This document shows positions 41,799 through 51,147 of a stretch of DNA of 64,000 bases, piece by piece. Both the position numbers and the translations under genes were made by a program. Source of the DNA: JAGPUQ01 sp963708735 (GTDB taxonomy: Bacteria; Pseudomonadota; Gammaproteobacteria; Pseudomonadales; Porticoccaceae); contig CAVPTW010000035.1 of the NCBI GenBank assembly GCA_963708735.1, positions 1 through 64,000 on the forward strand, read 5' to 3'. The notes below the pieces were generated by a model. That model did not search any database and was not told where the DNA came from. It saw only the letters and a program-made list of their open reading frames with translations. Every line of letters begins with the position of its first letter. Within the stretch, counting starts at the first letter, position 1.

Positions 41799-43876
41799 TG
41801 GGCTCCGGTCCGCGCCGCGAGCTGGGAGAGGTCGGCGATGGCGATAAACCGCGCGCGCAGCGCGGCCAGCAATCGCAGGCGATTGCTGCGCAGGGCCGCA
41901 TCGTCGGCCATGACCATGACATCCCTGAAAAATTGATCGACCGGATCCCGCAATTGCCGGAGGGCGTCGAGCGCCGCACTGTAATCGTTGCGGGAAACCA
42001 GCTCCTGCAACCGGAGATCCGTCGCACCCAGGCGCCCCCAGAGCGCACGCTCGGCTTCCGTCTCAAACAAAGCCGGGTCCACGGTGCCGCCATCCAGGGT
42101 TTGCTGCTGTTGCAGATTGGCGATGCGCTTGTCGGTGGCGACCAGGCTGGCCGCCTCCGGCAGCTTGGCAAAGGCTTCCACTGCCACCATGCGCCGCCAG
42201 AGATCAAGCGGTTTGGCAACGCCAAGATCGGACACCGAGAGAAAGACCTCGGTTGAAATGCCCTGTTCTTCGCTGAAGGCGCGCAATCTGCCCAGGATGT
42301 AGGCAAGCACGCGGTTTGCCAGCGCCTCGGGTTCGCCGAGTTGCTCATGGCCGCGCGCAGCCGCAACCAGCAAGGGCTTGAGATCCAGGTCGAGCTCGCA
42401 CTCGATGAGGATGCGCAAGACCGCGATGCTGGCGCGACGCAGTCCGAAAGGGTCGCGGGAGCCGGTCGGTTCCAGACCCACGCCGAAGATGCCGGTCAGG
42501 GTGTCGAGGCGGTCAGCCAATGCGAGCACGATGCCCGCCGGCGTCGCCGGCAGCACGTCGCTGGCGTGGCGCGGCAGGTAATGTTCGAACAGCGCCTCGG
42601 CCACTTCGGTTGCTTCGCCATCGTGCCGTGCGTAGTAGCGGCCCATGACGCCCTGCAGCTCGCCAAATTCCTGCACCATGGCGCTGACCAGATCCGACTT
42701 GGCGAGCTCGGCGCTGCGTATGGCGTGGTGGCTGTCGGCCCCGATCTGCGGCGCCAGGAACGCGCACAGTCGAGCGAGACGCGCGGTCTTGTCGTAAAGG
42801 GTTCCCAGGCGGTCCTGGTAGACGATGGTCCGGAGTCGCTCGCGCCGTGCCGCCAGGGTGGTCTTGAGATCGGTCTGATAGAAGAAAGCCGCATCGGCAA
42901 AGCGGGGCCGGATAACGCGTTCGTTGCCTGCCACCACCAGCGCGGGTTGCCCACTTTCAATATTGGCAACGGTGACAAACACGGGCAGCAGGGAACCGTT
43001 GGCAGCGATGACCGGGAAGTATTTCTGGTGCTCCTGCATGGAGCTGACCAGCGCCTCGCGCGGCACCGCGAGAAAGTGTGCCTCGAAACGGCCCAGCAGC
43101 GGAACCGGCCACTCATTGAGCGCGGTCACCTCGTCGAGCAATGCGGGATCGAGTACCGCGGTACCACCGGCGTGCGTCGCCAACGCGGTGACGCCGGCAG
43201 CGATGATGTCCCGGCGGTCGCTGAAGTCGGCGATGACGTAGGCGTCGCGCAGTTTATCTTCATAGCTTTCTGGCGAAGTAAGCACTAACTCGCCAGGCGC
43301 GTGGACCCGGTGTCCGCGCGTCGTGTTGCCGGCACGGACACCAAGGATTTCCGCTGCTATGGGTTCGTCGCCGAACAGCAGGACGACCCAGTGCACGGGA
43401 CGCACGAACTCCACCCGACTGGCGCCCCAGCGCATGCGGCGGGGAATCGGCAAGGCGCCGAGCGCCGCCCGCATCAGTTCGGGAATCAGATCGCGGGTGG
43501 CTGCGCCGGGTCGCGTTTCCCGGAAGCAGAGCCGCGGACCTTTATCGGTCTCGACCCGCAGCAACTCGGTCGGATCGGTCAGGCCACAACTGCGCGCAAA
43601 TCCCTTGGCGGCCGGGGTCGGCGTGCCGTCGGCGGCAAAGGCGGCACTGACCGCCGGACCCAGCTTCTCGACCCGGATATCCGGCTGACGCTCGGCGAGC
43701 CCGGCGACCCGCACGGCAAGCCGCCGCGGGGTTGCAAAACCCTGCACCGCGCCGTGCTCGAGCTGGACGCCGGCAAGTCCTGACTGGATCCCCGCAACCA
43801 GTGCCTCCATCAGCGCGCGCAGTGCCTTTGGCGGGAGTTCCTCGGTACCTATTTCTATCAGGAGCGAGCGGTTCAC
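41795..43876 (-). CDS. glyS: Glycyl-tRNA synthetase beta subunit
   Basis: The protein has 693 residues from the GTG at 43876, which begins NRSLLIEIGTEELPPKALRA; the frame is open further upstream but only within glyQ. HQKYFPV and the C-terminal RLRLLAALRARF are characteristic of GlyS. The beta subunit binds tRNA-Gly and completes the alpha2beta2 synthetase. It overlaps glyQ by four bases upstream and gmhB by four bases downstream. Confidence 0.96.
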   Translation of the reverse strand: MNRSLLIEIGTEELPPKALRALMEALVAGIQSGLAGVQLEHGAVQGFATPRRLAVRVAGLAERQPDIRVEKLGPAVSAAFAADGTPTPAAKGFARSCGLTDPTELLRVETDKGPRLCFRETRPGAATRDLIPELMRAALGALPIPRRMRWGASRVEFVRPVHWVVLLFGDEPIAAEILGVRAGNTTRGHRVHAPGELVLTSPESYEDKLRDAYVIADFSDRRDIIAAGVTALATHAGGTAVLDPALLDEVTALNEWPVPLLGRFEAHFLAVPREALVSSMQEHQKYFPVIAANGSLLPVFVTVANIESGQPALVVAGNERVIRPRFADAAFFYQTDLKTTLAARRERLRTIVYQDRLGTLYDKTARLARLCAFLAPQIGADSHHAIRSAELAKSDLVSAMVQEFGELQGVMGRYYARHDGEATEVAEALFEHYLPRHASDVLPATPAGIVLALADRLDTLTGIFGVGLEPTGSRDPFGLRRASIAVLRILIECELDLDLKPLLVAAARGHEQLGEPEALANRVLAYILGRLRAFSEEQGISTEVFLSVSDLGVAKPLDLWRRMVAVEAFAKLPEAASLVATDKRIANLQQQQTLDGGTVDPALFETEAERALWGRLGATDLRLQELVSRNDYSAALDALRQLRDPVDQFFRDVMVMADDAALRSNRLRLLAALRARFIAIADLSQLAARTGAQ

Positions 43877-44820
43877 GAACGGCCACCGGAAGCCAGTTGC
43901 CGCACTTCGTCCGCGAGTGCCGGGGGCGCGAGCGGAAAGCCCAGCGCCAGGCGGGCATCGAAATAAGCCTGGGCCACGGCCCGGGCCAGCGCGCGGACCC
44001 GCAAAATGTAGCGCTGGCGCTCGGTTACCGAAATGGCGTGGCGCGCATCCAGCAGATTGAAGGCGTGGGAGGCTTTCATCACCATCTCGTAGGCGGGCAG
44101 CGACAGGCCGGCGGTCACCAGGCGCGTACTTTCGCGCTCGCAGTGATCGAAGGTCAGGGACAGGAACTCCACGTCGGCCTCCTCGAAATTGAAGCGCGAC
44201 ATCTCGACCTCGTTCTGGTGAAACACATCGCCATAGGTGACGACGCCGCCGTCGGGGGCGCGCGTCCACACCAGATCGAAAATGCTGTCGACGCCCTGCA
44301 GGTACATGGCGAGGCGTTCGAGGCCGTAGGTGATCTCGCCGGTCACCGGATAGCACTCCAGGCCGCCCACCTGCTGGAAATAGGTGAACTGGGTGACTTC
44401 CATGCCGTTCAACCAGATCTCCCAACCCAGCCCCCAGGCGCCCAGCGTCGGCGATTCCCAGTTGTCCTCGACAAAGCGGATGTCGTGAATGGCGGCGTCG
44501 AAGCCGAGTTCGCGCAGGGACGCCAGATACAGTTCCTGAATATTAGCGGGCGAAGGTTTCAGCACGACCTGGAACTGGTAATAGTGCTGGAGCCGGTTGG
44601 GATTCTCCCCGTAGCGGCCGTCGGCCGGGCGTCGGCAGGGCTGCACATAAGCGCTGTTCCAGGTTTCCGGCCCGATGGCGCGCAGAAAAGTGGCGGGATG
44701 GAAGGTGCCGGCACCCACCTCCATGTCCAGCGGCTGCAAAATGACGCAGCCCTGACGCGCCCAGAAATCCTGGAGCGCGAGAATCAGACCCTGAAAAGTC
44801 GCGAGATCAGGCATCGCCAC
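43873..44820 (-). CDS. glyQ: Glycyl-tRNA synthetase alpha subunit
   Basis: The protein has 315 residues; starts at 44820 or 44814 are both possible. The catalytic class II core includes FWARQGCVILQPLDMEVGAG, FLRAIGPETWNSAYVQPCRR and QHYYQFQVVLKPSP. It activates glycine. It is the first gene of a glyQ-glyS-gmhB-plsC operon in which each join is a four-base overlap. Confidence 0.97.
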   Translation of the reverse strand: MAMPDLATFQGLILALQDFWARQGCVILQPLDMEVGAGTFHPATFLRAIGPETWNSAYVQPCRRPADGRYGENPNRLQHYYQFQVVLKPSPANIQELYLASLRELGFDAAIHDIRFVEDNWESPTLGAWGLGWEIWLNGMEVTQFTYFQQVGGLECYPVTGEITYGLERLAMYLQGVDSIFDLVWTRAPDGGVVTYGDVFHQNEVEMSRFNFEEADVEFLSLTFDHCERESTRLVTAGLSLPAYEMVMKASHAFNLLDARHAISVTERQRYILRVRALARAVAQAYFDARLALGFPLAPPALADEVRQLASGGRS

Positions 44821-44903
44821 AGCGCCGCCCCCTGGTTCAAGAGCCGGCGATTATATCGGCACCCCCGGAGGGTGACGAGGGCATCGGGAGCATGGGGTGC
44901 CCG

Positions 44904-44959
44904 CTGACACATTTCTGTCATATTTTGTTCATAGTCTGGTCATCCTCCGCGTCTAGGCT
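44904..44959 (+). promoter_or_regulatory. Pho box array and promoter of pstS
   Basis: Four heptamers repeat at an exact 11-base period: CTGACAC (44904), CTGTCAT (44915), TGTTCAT (44926) and TGGTCAT (44937). The middle pair, CTGTCATATTTTGTTCAT, is a good PhoB box. TAGGCT at 44954-44959 lies 10 bases after the last heptamer, where the -10 element of a PhoB-dependent promoter belongs. The pst genes should therefore be induced by phosphate starvation. Confidence 0.85.
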
Positions 44960-44992
44960 GGCGCAGCGAAATCCCTCTCACAGGAGAAAGTT

Positions 44993-46042
44993 GTGAAAGC
45001 TACTCTCAGAAACGGATCCCCCGTATTTACGGCACTGAAACTGCGCATCGCCCTCGCCACAGCGGCGTCCCTGTTTGGTCTGACGGCAACTGCGGCCGAA
45101 ATCTCCGGAGCTGGTTCCAGTTTTGTCTATCCGGTGCTTTCGAAATGGTCGGCCGCGTACGCCGAGAAGACCGGTCATCATGTGAATTACCAGTCGATCG
45201 GTTCGGGCGGCGGTATCGCCCAGATCGAAGCCGGGACCGTCGACTTCGGCGCCTCCGACAAACCGCTCTCGCCCGAAGAGTTGCGGAAGTTTGGCCTGGG
45301 CCAGTTCCCCGCTGTGATTGGCGGCATCGTGCCGGTGTTCAACGCAGAGGGTATCGAATCGGCCAAATTGGTGCTGGATGGTCCGACCTTGGCCGGGATC
45401 TTTCTCGGCAAGATCGCCACCTGGAACGATGCCGCCATCGCCAAACTCAACCCGGGCATGAAGCTGCCGGCGACCAAGATCACTGTGGTGCACCGTTCGG
45501 ACGGTTCGGGTACTTCATTCAACTTCACCAACTTTCTGTCCAAGGTCTCCCCGGACTGGAAGTCCAAGGTGGGCGAAGGCACCGCCGTGGAATGGCCGAC
45601 CGGCGTGGGCGGTAAGGGCAACGAGGGCGTCTCCGCTTACGTCAAGCAGATCAAGGGCTCGATCGGCTATGTCGAGTACGCTTACGCGCTCAAGAACGAC
45701 ATCGGCTACGCGCTGATGAAGAACGCAGCGGGCAAGACCGTCAAACCAAATGGCGACACTTTCCAGGCTGCGGCCGCGACCGCCGACTGGAGCCACGCCG
45801 AGGACTTCAACCTGATCATGACCAATGCGTCTGGCGACGACGCTTGGCCGATCGCTGCCACCGTCTGGGTGATCATGTACAAGAAGCCCAAGAACGCCGA
45901 GAATACCAAGGTCGCCTTCGACTTCTTCCGGTGGTCGCTGGAGCACGGTCAGCCGCAGGCTGAGTCACTCGACTACGTCCCGTTGCCGGAGACGCTGGTC
46001 AAGCAGATCGAGTCGTACTGGCAGACGCAGTTCTCGATGTGA
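44993..46042 (+). CDS. pstS: Periplasmic phosphate-binding protein PstS
   Basis: The protein has 349 residues with a signal peptide (ALATAASLFGLTATAAE, cleavage near residue 35). The phosphate-binding loops are visible: ISGAGSSFVYPVLSKW, SIGSGGGIAQIEAG and HRSDGSGTSFNFT. It delivers phosphate to the PstCAB transporter. It starts with GTG behind CAGGAGAAAG. A strong hairpin follows it. Confidence 0.96.
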   Translation: MKATLRNGSPVFTALKLRIALATAASLFGLTATAAEISGAGSSFVYPVLSKWSAAYAEKTGHHVNYQSIGSGGGIAQIEAGTVDFGASDKPLSPEELRKFGLGQFPAVIGGIVPVFNAEGIESAKLVLDGPTLAGIFLGKIATWNDAAIAKLNPGMKLPATKITVVHRSDGSGTSFNFTNFLSKVSPDWKSKVGEGTAVEWPTGVGGKGNEGVSAYVKQIKGSIGYVEYAYALKNDIGYALMKNAAGKTVKPNGDTFQAAAATADWSHAEDFNLIMTNASGDDAWPIAATVWVIMYKKPKNAENTKVAFDFFRWSLEHGQPQAESLDYVPLPETLVKQIESYWQTQFSM

Positions 46043-46072
46043 ACTGTGCGGCACGCGCCACACAGTGACGCG

Positions 46073-46109
46073 CTACAGCGAGCGCAATCGAAAGTTGCGC
46101 TCGCTGTAG
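46073..46109 (+). promoter_or_regulatory. Intercistronic stem-loop between pstS and pstC
   Basis: CTACAGCGAGCGCAA and its exact complement form a 15-bp stem with a 7-base loop, 31 bases after the pstS stop. A short ATTT but no full T-run follows. Such structures after binding-protein genes protect the upstream message and limit readthrough, giving more PstS than membrane subunits. Confidence 0.8.
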
Positions 46110-46146
46110 TATTTCCCTGATTTCGTAACCACGGCAATACGCCCGC

Positions 46147-47117
46147 ATGATGAACGCCGTCAGTGCCGCGACCACCCGCGATGTCCTGCGCCGAACCCGC
46201 GTCGACGCTGGGCATGACCGCATCTTTCGCGCTGTCCTCAAGACCTGCGCGTTGCTGGTTCTGCTCTCGCTGATAGGCGCTGCGGCGTCCACGTTGTGGG
46301 GTGGGCGCGAGATCCTGTTCACGCAGGGCTGGCACTTGAGACCACCCGGACCTGGAATCCCGTCGAGAACCAGTACGGTGCGCTGGCGCCGATCTACGGC
46401 ACCCTGGTCACCTGGACACGCCGTCATCATTGCGGTGCCGGTGACTTTCGGATGGCCCTGTTCCTGTACGAGATCGCGCCCACTTCGTGGCGCGGACCGG
46501 TGGCTTCGGCCATCGAGCTATTCGCCTCGATCCCCTCGATCATCTACGGCATGTGGGGCCTGTTCATCTTCGTGCCGTTCATGGCCAACCGTATAGAGCC
46601 CATCTTGGCCGACACGCTCGGCAGGCTGCCGGTCGTCGGCGCGCTGTTCGACGGTCCGCAACTGGGCCTGGGTGTGCTCACCGCCGGCATTGTGTTGGCG
46701 GTGATGATGATCCCGTTCATTTCCTTGGTCATGCGCGAAGTCTTCCAGACGGTGCCCGCGCGGTTGAAGGAGGTCGGCCTACGCGCTGGGCTTCACTACC
46801 TGGGAGGTGGTCTCGGATATCGTCCTGCCGTACACCCGCTCGGCGGTGATCGGGGGCATGTTCCTCGGACTTGGCCGTGCCCTTGGCGAAACCATGGCGG
46901 TGACCTTTGTGCTCGGCAATGCGTACGAGATCACCGGGTCGTGTTTATGCCCGGCACCTCGATCTCCTCGTCCATCGCCAACGAGTTCAACGAGGCGGTG
47001 GGTCTGCACCGCTCGGCATTGATCGCACTGGGCTTTCTGCTGTTCGTGGTCACCTCCATCGTGCTGATGATCGCGCGCCTCATGCTGCGCCACATGTCGC
47101 AAAAAGAGGGCAACTGA
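46147..47117 (+). pseudogene. pstC: Phosphate ABC transporter permease PstC, multiply frameshifted
   Basis: Conserved PstC segments are all present but alternate between two frames. The first is the N-terminus to FTQGWH; then TTRTWNPVENQYGALAPIYG in a second frame; AVIIAVPVTFG back in the first; ALFLYEIAPTSW through FQTVPARLKEV in the second; YALGFTTWEVVSDIVLPYT through EITGS in the first; and VFMPGTSISSSIANEF to the stop in the second. Joins lie near 46340, 46415, 46447, 46775 and 46945. Mostly one base is missing at each join. Segments between joins look fully conserved, so the damage is recent or is an assembly artefact. As written, no working permease is made. Confidence 0.85.
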
Positions 47118-47986
47118 TGTCCTCCGGCATTTACCGCAGACGCTATGTGCTCAACATCCTTGCCCTGAGTCTCAGCGGTCTGGCTACACTGCTCGGCCTG
47201 ACGTTCCTGGCCTGGATTCTGTGGGTCACGCTGAGCCGCGGCATCAGTGCCTTCAGCGCGCACCTGTTCACCAGGATCACCGCTTATGCCGACCAAGGCG
47301 GCTTGGCCAATGCCATTGCCGGCAGCCTGATCATCGATCTGATGGCGATCGCCATCTGTGCGCCGATCGGTGTGCTGGCCGGTACCTACCTCGCCGAATT
47401 CGCCAGCCGTACCCGACTCGGTGCGACCATTCGCTTCCTCAACGACATCCTGCTGTCGGCACCCTCGATCGTGCTCGGCCTGTTCGTCTACGTCATAGTG
47501 GTGCTGCCCTTTACCACCCTAACCGACGGTGCAGTGACTTTCTCGGCCTTTGCCGGCGCTGTCGCGCTGGCACTGATCGGCCTGCCGGTGATCGTGCGTA
47601 CCACCGACGAGATGTTGCAACTGGTGCCCAGCACGCTGCGCGAGGCGGCATTGTCATTGGGCATTCCACAGTGGAAGCTGACCCTGCAGGTGCTGATGCG
47701 TGCGGCCGGTTCGGGCATCCTCACCGGCGGATTGCTGGCGCTGGCGCGCCTGGCCGGCGAGACCGCGCCGCTGCTGTTCACCGCTTTCGGCAACAACTAC
47801 ATGACGGTCAAGCCGCTGGACAAAATGGCCAGCCTGCCGATGACGATCTACCAGTACACCAACGACCCGAGTCCGGCGATGCATGCCATCGCCTGGGCCG
47901 GCGCGCTGTTGATTGCGTTGTTCGTGCTCGCGCTGAGCCTGCTGGCCCGATTGTTCTTCTCGCGCAAGAGGGTGAGTTATGAATGA
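47117..47986 (+). CDS. pstA: Phosphate ABC transporter permease PstA
   Basis: The protein has 289 residues and six membrane helices. The ABC-transporter coupling loop is REAALSLGIPQWKLTLQVLM, and ARLAGETAPLLFTAFGNNY is typical of PstA. It pairs with PstC in the inner membrane. The ATG overlaps the pstC stop by one base (TGATG). The gene is intact, unlike pstC. Confidence 0.95.
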   Translation: MSSGIYRRRYVLNILALSLSGLATLLGLTFLAWILWVTLSRGISAFSAHLFTRITAYADQGGLANAIAGSLIIDLMAIAICAPIGVLAGTYLAEFASRTRLGATIRFLNDILLSAPSIVLGLFVYVIVVLPFTTLTDGAVTFSAFAGAVALALIGLPVIVRTTDEMLQLVPSTLREAALSLGIPQWKLTLQVLMRAAGSGILTGGLLALARLAGETAPLLFTAFGNNYMTVKPLDKMASLPMTIYQYTNDPSPAMHAIAWAGALLIALFVLALSLLARLFFSRKRVSYE

Positions 47987-48791
47987 CCTCGCCGCTACAG
48001 CCAAGACCTCGCTGGCCGGCGCGGGCGGTGCCGGGAAGCACACCAAGATCAAGGTGCGTGACCTCAACTTCTATTATCAGGACTTCCAAGCGGTCAAAGC
48101 CGTCGACATGGACATCCCGGAGAAGAAGGTCACCGCCATCATCGGGCCCTCGGGATGCGGCAAGTCGACCCTGCTGCGCATCTTCAACCGCATCTATGCC
48201 ATCTACCCCAAGCAGTTGGCCAAGGGCGAGGTGCTGCTGGACGGTGAGGACATCCTCGACCCGCGCTATCCGCTGAACAAACTGCGCAGCAAGGTCGGCA
48301 TGGTGTTCCAGAAGCCGGTGCCGTTTCCGATGACCATCTACGAGAACATCGCCTACGGCGTCCGCCACCACGAGAAACTCCGGCGCCAGGTCATGGATGA
48401 CCGCGTCGAGCAGGCGCTGCGCAGCGCAGCGCTGTGGGACGAGGTCAAGGACAAGCTGGGCCAGAGCGGGCTGAGCTTGTCTGGCGGCCAGCAGCAGCGC
48501 CTGTGCATTGCCCGCGGCATCGCGCTGAAGCCTGATGTGCTGCTGCTCGATGAGCCCACCTCGGCACTGGACCCGATTGCCACCGGTCGTGTCGAAGAGT
48601 TGGTCGAGGAACTAAAAAGGGAGTACACGATAGTCATCGTTACCCACAACATGCAGCAGGCGGCGCGCGTATCTGATTACACCGCCTTCATGTACCTGGG
48701 CGAACTGATCGAGTTTGGTGAAACCGAAAGGATTTTCACCAAGCCGGACAAGAAGCAGACCGAGGACTACATTACCGGCCGCTTCGGTTGA
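47979..48791 (+). CDS. pstB: Phosphate ABC transporter ATPase PstB
   Basis: The protein has 270 residues. Walker A is GPSGCGKST, the signature LSGGQQQRL, Walker B LLLDEPTSALD and the H-loop VTHNMQQA. The C-terminal TEDYITGRFG is the usual PstB end. It drives phosphate import and joins PhoU/PhoR signalling. It overlaps pstA by eight bases. A second copy of its last codons lies before phoU. Confidence 0.96.
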   Translation: MNDLAATAKTSLAGAGGAGKHTKIKVRDLNFYYQDFQAVKAVDMDIPEKKVTAIIGPSGCGKSTLLRIFNRIYAIYPKQLAKGEVLLDGEDILDPRYPLNKLRSKVGMVFQKPVPFPMTIYENIAYGVRHHEKLRRQVMDDRVEQALRSAALWDEVKDKLGQSGLSLSGGQQQRLCIARGIALKPDVLLLDEPTSALDPIATGRVEELVEELKREYTIVIVTHNMQQAARVSDYTAFMYLGELIEFGETERIFTKPDKKQTEDYITGRFG

Positions 48792-48997
48792 TGAGGCCCC
48801 TCAAACGGGCAGCTTCCAGTGCTTTGCGCGAAAGGTGGCAGGGCGCAGCGACGGCTCAACCGGGGCTCGGAAAAAGCAATTGCACCAATGGAGCTTGAGC
48901 GGTGGACGGTACCCACGCGGGTAAGACCGGGTTGTGGAAGTGGACTGTGGAAGGAAGTGAAGCAGCATTCAGGTCACCGCGGCAATTGACGGTGATT

Positions 48998-49021
48998 TAC
49001 ATTACCGGCCATCTTGGCTGA
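48998..49021 (+). repeat. Second copy of the pstB 3' end before phoU
   Basis: TACATTACCGGCC at 48998-49010 is identical to 48768-48780 in pstB. The reading continues as Y-I-T-G-H-L-G-stop, parallel to Y-I-T-G-R-F-G-stop of pstB. The 206 bases between pstB and this copy hold no gene. It looks like the stub of an earlier pstB that once joined phoU directly. Confidence 0.7.
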
Positions 49022-49031
49022 GGAGGTCGTA

Positions 49032-49730
49032 ATGGACAAGGTGTCGCTCGACCAGCACATCTCGCGCCAGTTCAACGCTGATCTGGAACATCTCAAAAGC
49101 CAGACCCTGGCCATGGGCGGCATGGTGGAGAAACAGCTTCACGACGCCATGATGGCATTGGAGAACGCCGACAGCGAACTCGCATTGCAGGTCCTGGAAG
49201 CGGAAAAGAAAATCGATGAAATGGAGCTCATCATCGATGATGCCTGTACCACCACCATTGCCCGCCGTCAGCCCGCCGCGACCGATCTGCGGATGATCCT
49301 GGCGGTTAGCCGCTCGGTGCGGGATCTCGAACGCATCGGCGACGAGGCCCAGCGCATTGCCAAAATGGCCATCGGACTCAGTGAAGAGGGCCTGTCACCG
49401 CGCGGCTATACGGAAGCGCGCCACATAGCCAACAGTGTGCGCGAGACCCTGCGCGGCTGTCTGGATGCCTTCAGCCGTTTCGATGCCCGGGCCGCGCGCG
49501 AAACCATGGCCAAGGACAAACAGATCGATCTCGATTATCGCTCCGCAGTGCGCGAGCTGGTGACCTACATGATGGAGGATCCGCGCAGCATCTCCCGGGT
49601 CATGAACGTGCTCTGGGCCCTGCGCGCGCTCGAGCGTATCGGCGATCACGCCAAAAACATCTGCGAACACATCGTGTTTCTGGTGGAGGGCAAGGATATA
49701 CGCCATGGTCATGCCGACGATCTGGACTGA
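49032..49730 (+). CDS. phoU: Phosphate signalling regulator PhoU
   Basis: The protein has 232 residues from the ATG at 49032 (GAGGAG upstream). It is two three-helix bundles with the metal-binding patterns EKKIDEMELIIDDACT and DLERIGDEAQRIAKMA in the first, and ALERIGDHAKNICEHIVFLV in the second. PhoU links the Pst transporter to PhoR and keeps the Pho regulon off when phosphate is plentiful. It ends five bases before the convergent protease gene. Confidence 0.96.
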   Translation: MDKVSLDQHISRQFNADLEHLKSQTLAMGGMVEKQLHDAMMALENADSELALQVLEAEKKIDEMELIIDDACTTTIARRQPAATDLRMILAVSRSVRDLERIGDEAQRIAKMAIGLSEEGLSPRGYTEARHIANSVRETLRGCLDAFSRFDARAARETMAKDKQIDLDYRSAVRELVTYMMEDPRSISRVMNVLWALRALERIGDHAKNICEHIVFLVEGKDIRHGHADDLD

Positions 49731-49735
49731 GCGGA

Positions 49736-51001
49736 TCAGCGGTTGATGGCACCCAGGCGCTGCCGCGCCAGCTGGCCGACCGGCCCGTTGTCGGCCGCCG
49801 CTTCCCGATAGTAGGCATCGGCCTGGCGGGTGGCGCCCTCCGCCTGTGCAATTTCCCCCAGATACAAGCTGGCGAGCGGCGTCGGCAGTAGCCGGCGGCT
49901 TTCCTCCAGATCGCGTTGCGCCGCCGGGTACTGGTTGCGCTCGAATCTTAGTGCGCCGCGCGCCAGATGGTGGCGGTAGTAGCCAGGATTGCGGTTGATG
50001 GCGTTGGTGAAATCGGCGTCCGCGTCCGACCACTGTTCCAGTATCGCCCGGGCGTGACCGCGCAACTCCCAGAATCGGCCTTCGCCGGGCTCGATGGCAA
50101 TGGCCTGATCCAGCGCTTTGATGGCGCCAGGGGCGTCCTTGCGCTTCAGGGCGGCCAGCGCATTCTTCTCGGCTTCGTAGGCGGGAGCATCCTTGCGTAA
50201 CCGCGCGGTGGCACGCAGATAGGCTTCGACGTTGCGGGCGCCCCCGGGGGGGAAGTTCTGGACGCGGCGCTGATTGGCGTTGACACGCTCCTGCGACGGC
50301 GGGTGGCTGGCGAACAGCCCGCTGATGAAATCGGAGTTGCCGCCTGCTGCCAGTTTCACGAAAGTTTCCTGGACCTCCACCGCGGCTTGCGGGTCGTAGC
50401 CCGCGCGCGCCATGTAATCCATGCCGTAGGCGTCGGCCTCAAGTTCCGCGTCACGGCTGTAATGCGCCATCCAGGCCCCGGCACCCAGTTGCGCGGCCTG
50501 CCCGCCCAGATTGCCGAGCCCCGCTTGCTGTCCTGCAACACCGAGCAGTTCCGCGCCCAGATTGATCAATGAACCCTTGCTCATCTGGCTGGCGCTGTGG
50601 CGCGCCGCCGCGTGGACGATTTCGTGGCCGACCACAGCGGCCAACTCGGCCTCGTCGTGAAGTTGCAGCAGCAGGCCGCTGTTGACCGCGATCTTGCCGC
50701 CCGGCAGCGCCCAGGCGTTGGGTACCGGATTGTCGAGTACCACGAACTCATAGGGCAGTTGCCGGTCGCTGGCGGCCGCGAGCCGGTTTCCCACCGCTCG
50801 CACATAATCCTGCAATTTGGGATCGAGGTAGTAGGGTCCACCCTGGGATTGCTGCGCCGGGCCATACTGCCTTTCGCCGATGGCGATTTCCTCGCTGCCC
50901 GACACCAGCGAAAGCTCTTCGCGGCCGGTGACCGGATTGACGGCGCAGGCGCCGATGCCGAGTGACAGGGTGACAAGCAATCCGAATCTGGCAGGGGACA
51001 A
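49736..51001 (-). CDS. M48-family metalloprotease lipoprotein with TPR region
   Basis: The protein has about 421 residues if translation starts at the TTG at 51001, which has GGAG seven bases upstream; the frame is open further but without a credible start. A lipoprotein signal (LVTLSLGIGAC) puts it in the outer membrane or periplasm. The zinc motif HEIVH is at residues 126-130, with downstream SRDAELEADAYGMDYMARAG supplying the third ligand. The C-terminal third is TPR-like. The layout resembles BepA, which degrades or repairs misassembled outer-membrane proteins; that assignment is by architecture. Confidence 0.85.
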   Translation of the reverse strand: MSPARFGLLVTLSLGIGACAVNPVTGREELSLVSGSEEIAIGERQYGPAQQSQGGPYYLDPKLQDYVRAVGNRLAAASDRQLPYEFVVLDNPVPNAWALPGGKIAVNSGLLLQLHDEAELAAVVGHEIVHAAARHSASQMSKGSLINLGAELLGVAGQQAGLGNLGGQAAQLGAGAWMAHYSRDAELEADAYGMDYMARAGYDPQAAVEVQETFVKLAAGGNSDFISGLFASHPPSQERVNANQRRVQNFPPGGARNVEAYLRATARLRKDAPAYEAEKNALAALKRKDAPGAIKALDQAIAIEPGEGRFWELRGHARAILEQWSDADADFTNAINRNPGYYRHHLARGALRFERNQYPAAQRDLEESRRLLPTPLASLYLGEIAQAEGATRQADAYYREAAADNGPVGQLARQRLGAINR

Positions 51002-51147
51002 AGAGATACTCCAGGGCAGACCGCTGATGGTGACGCCTATAATGACCCGCGTGCCGCCACCCGGGTTCCGTCGACGCACAATAGTAGCGGCAATTTCCCC
51101 GGCTGACAGGCTGGCCCGCGCGTGGTGGCGAAAACGAGGAAAGCCGA

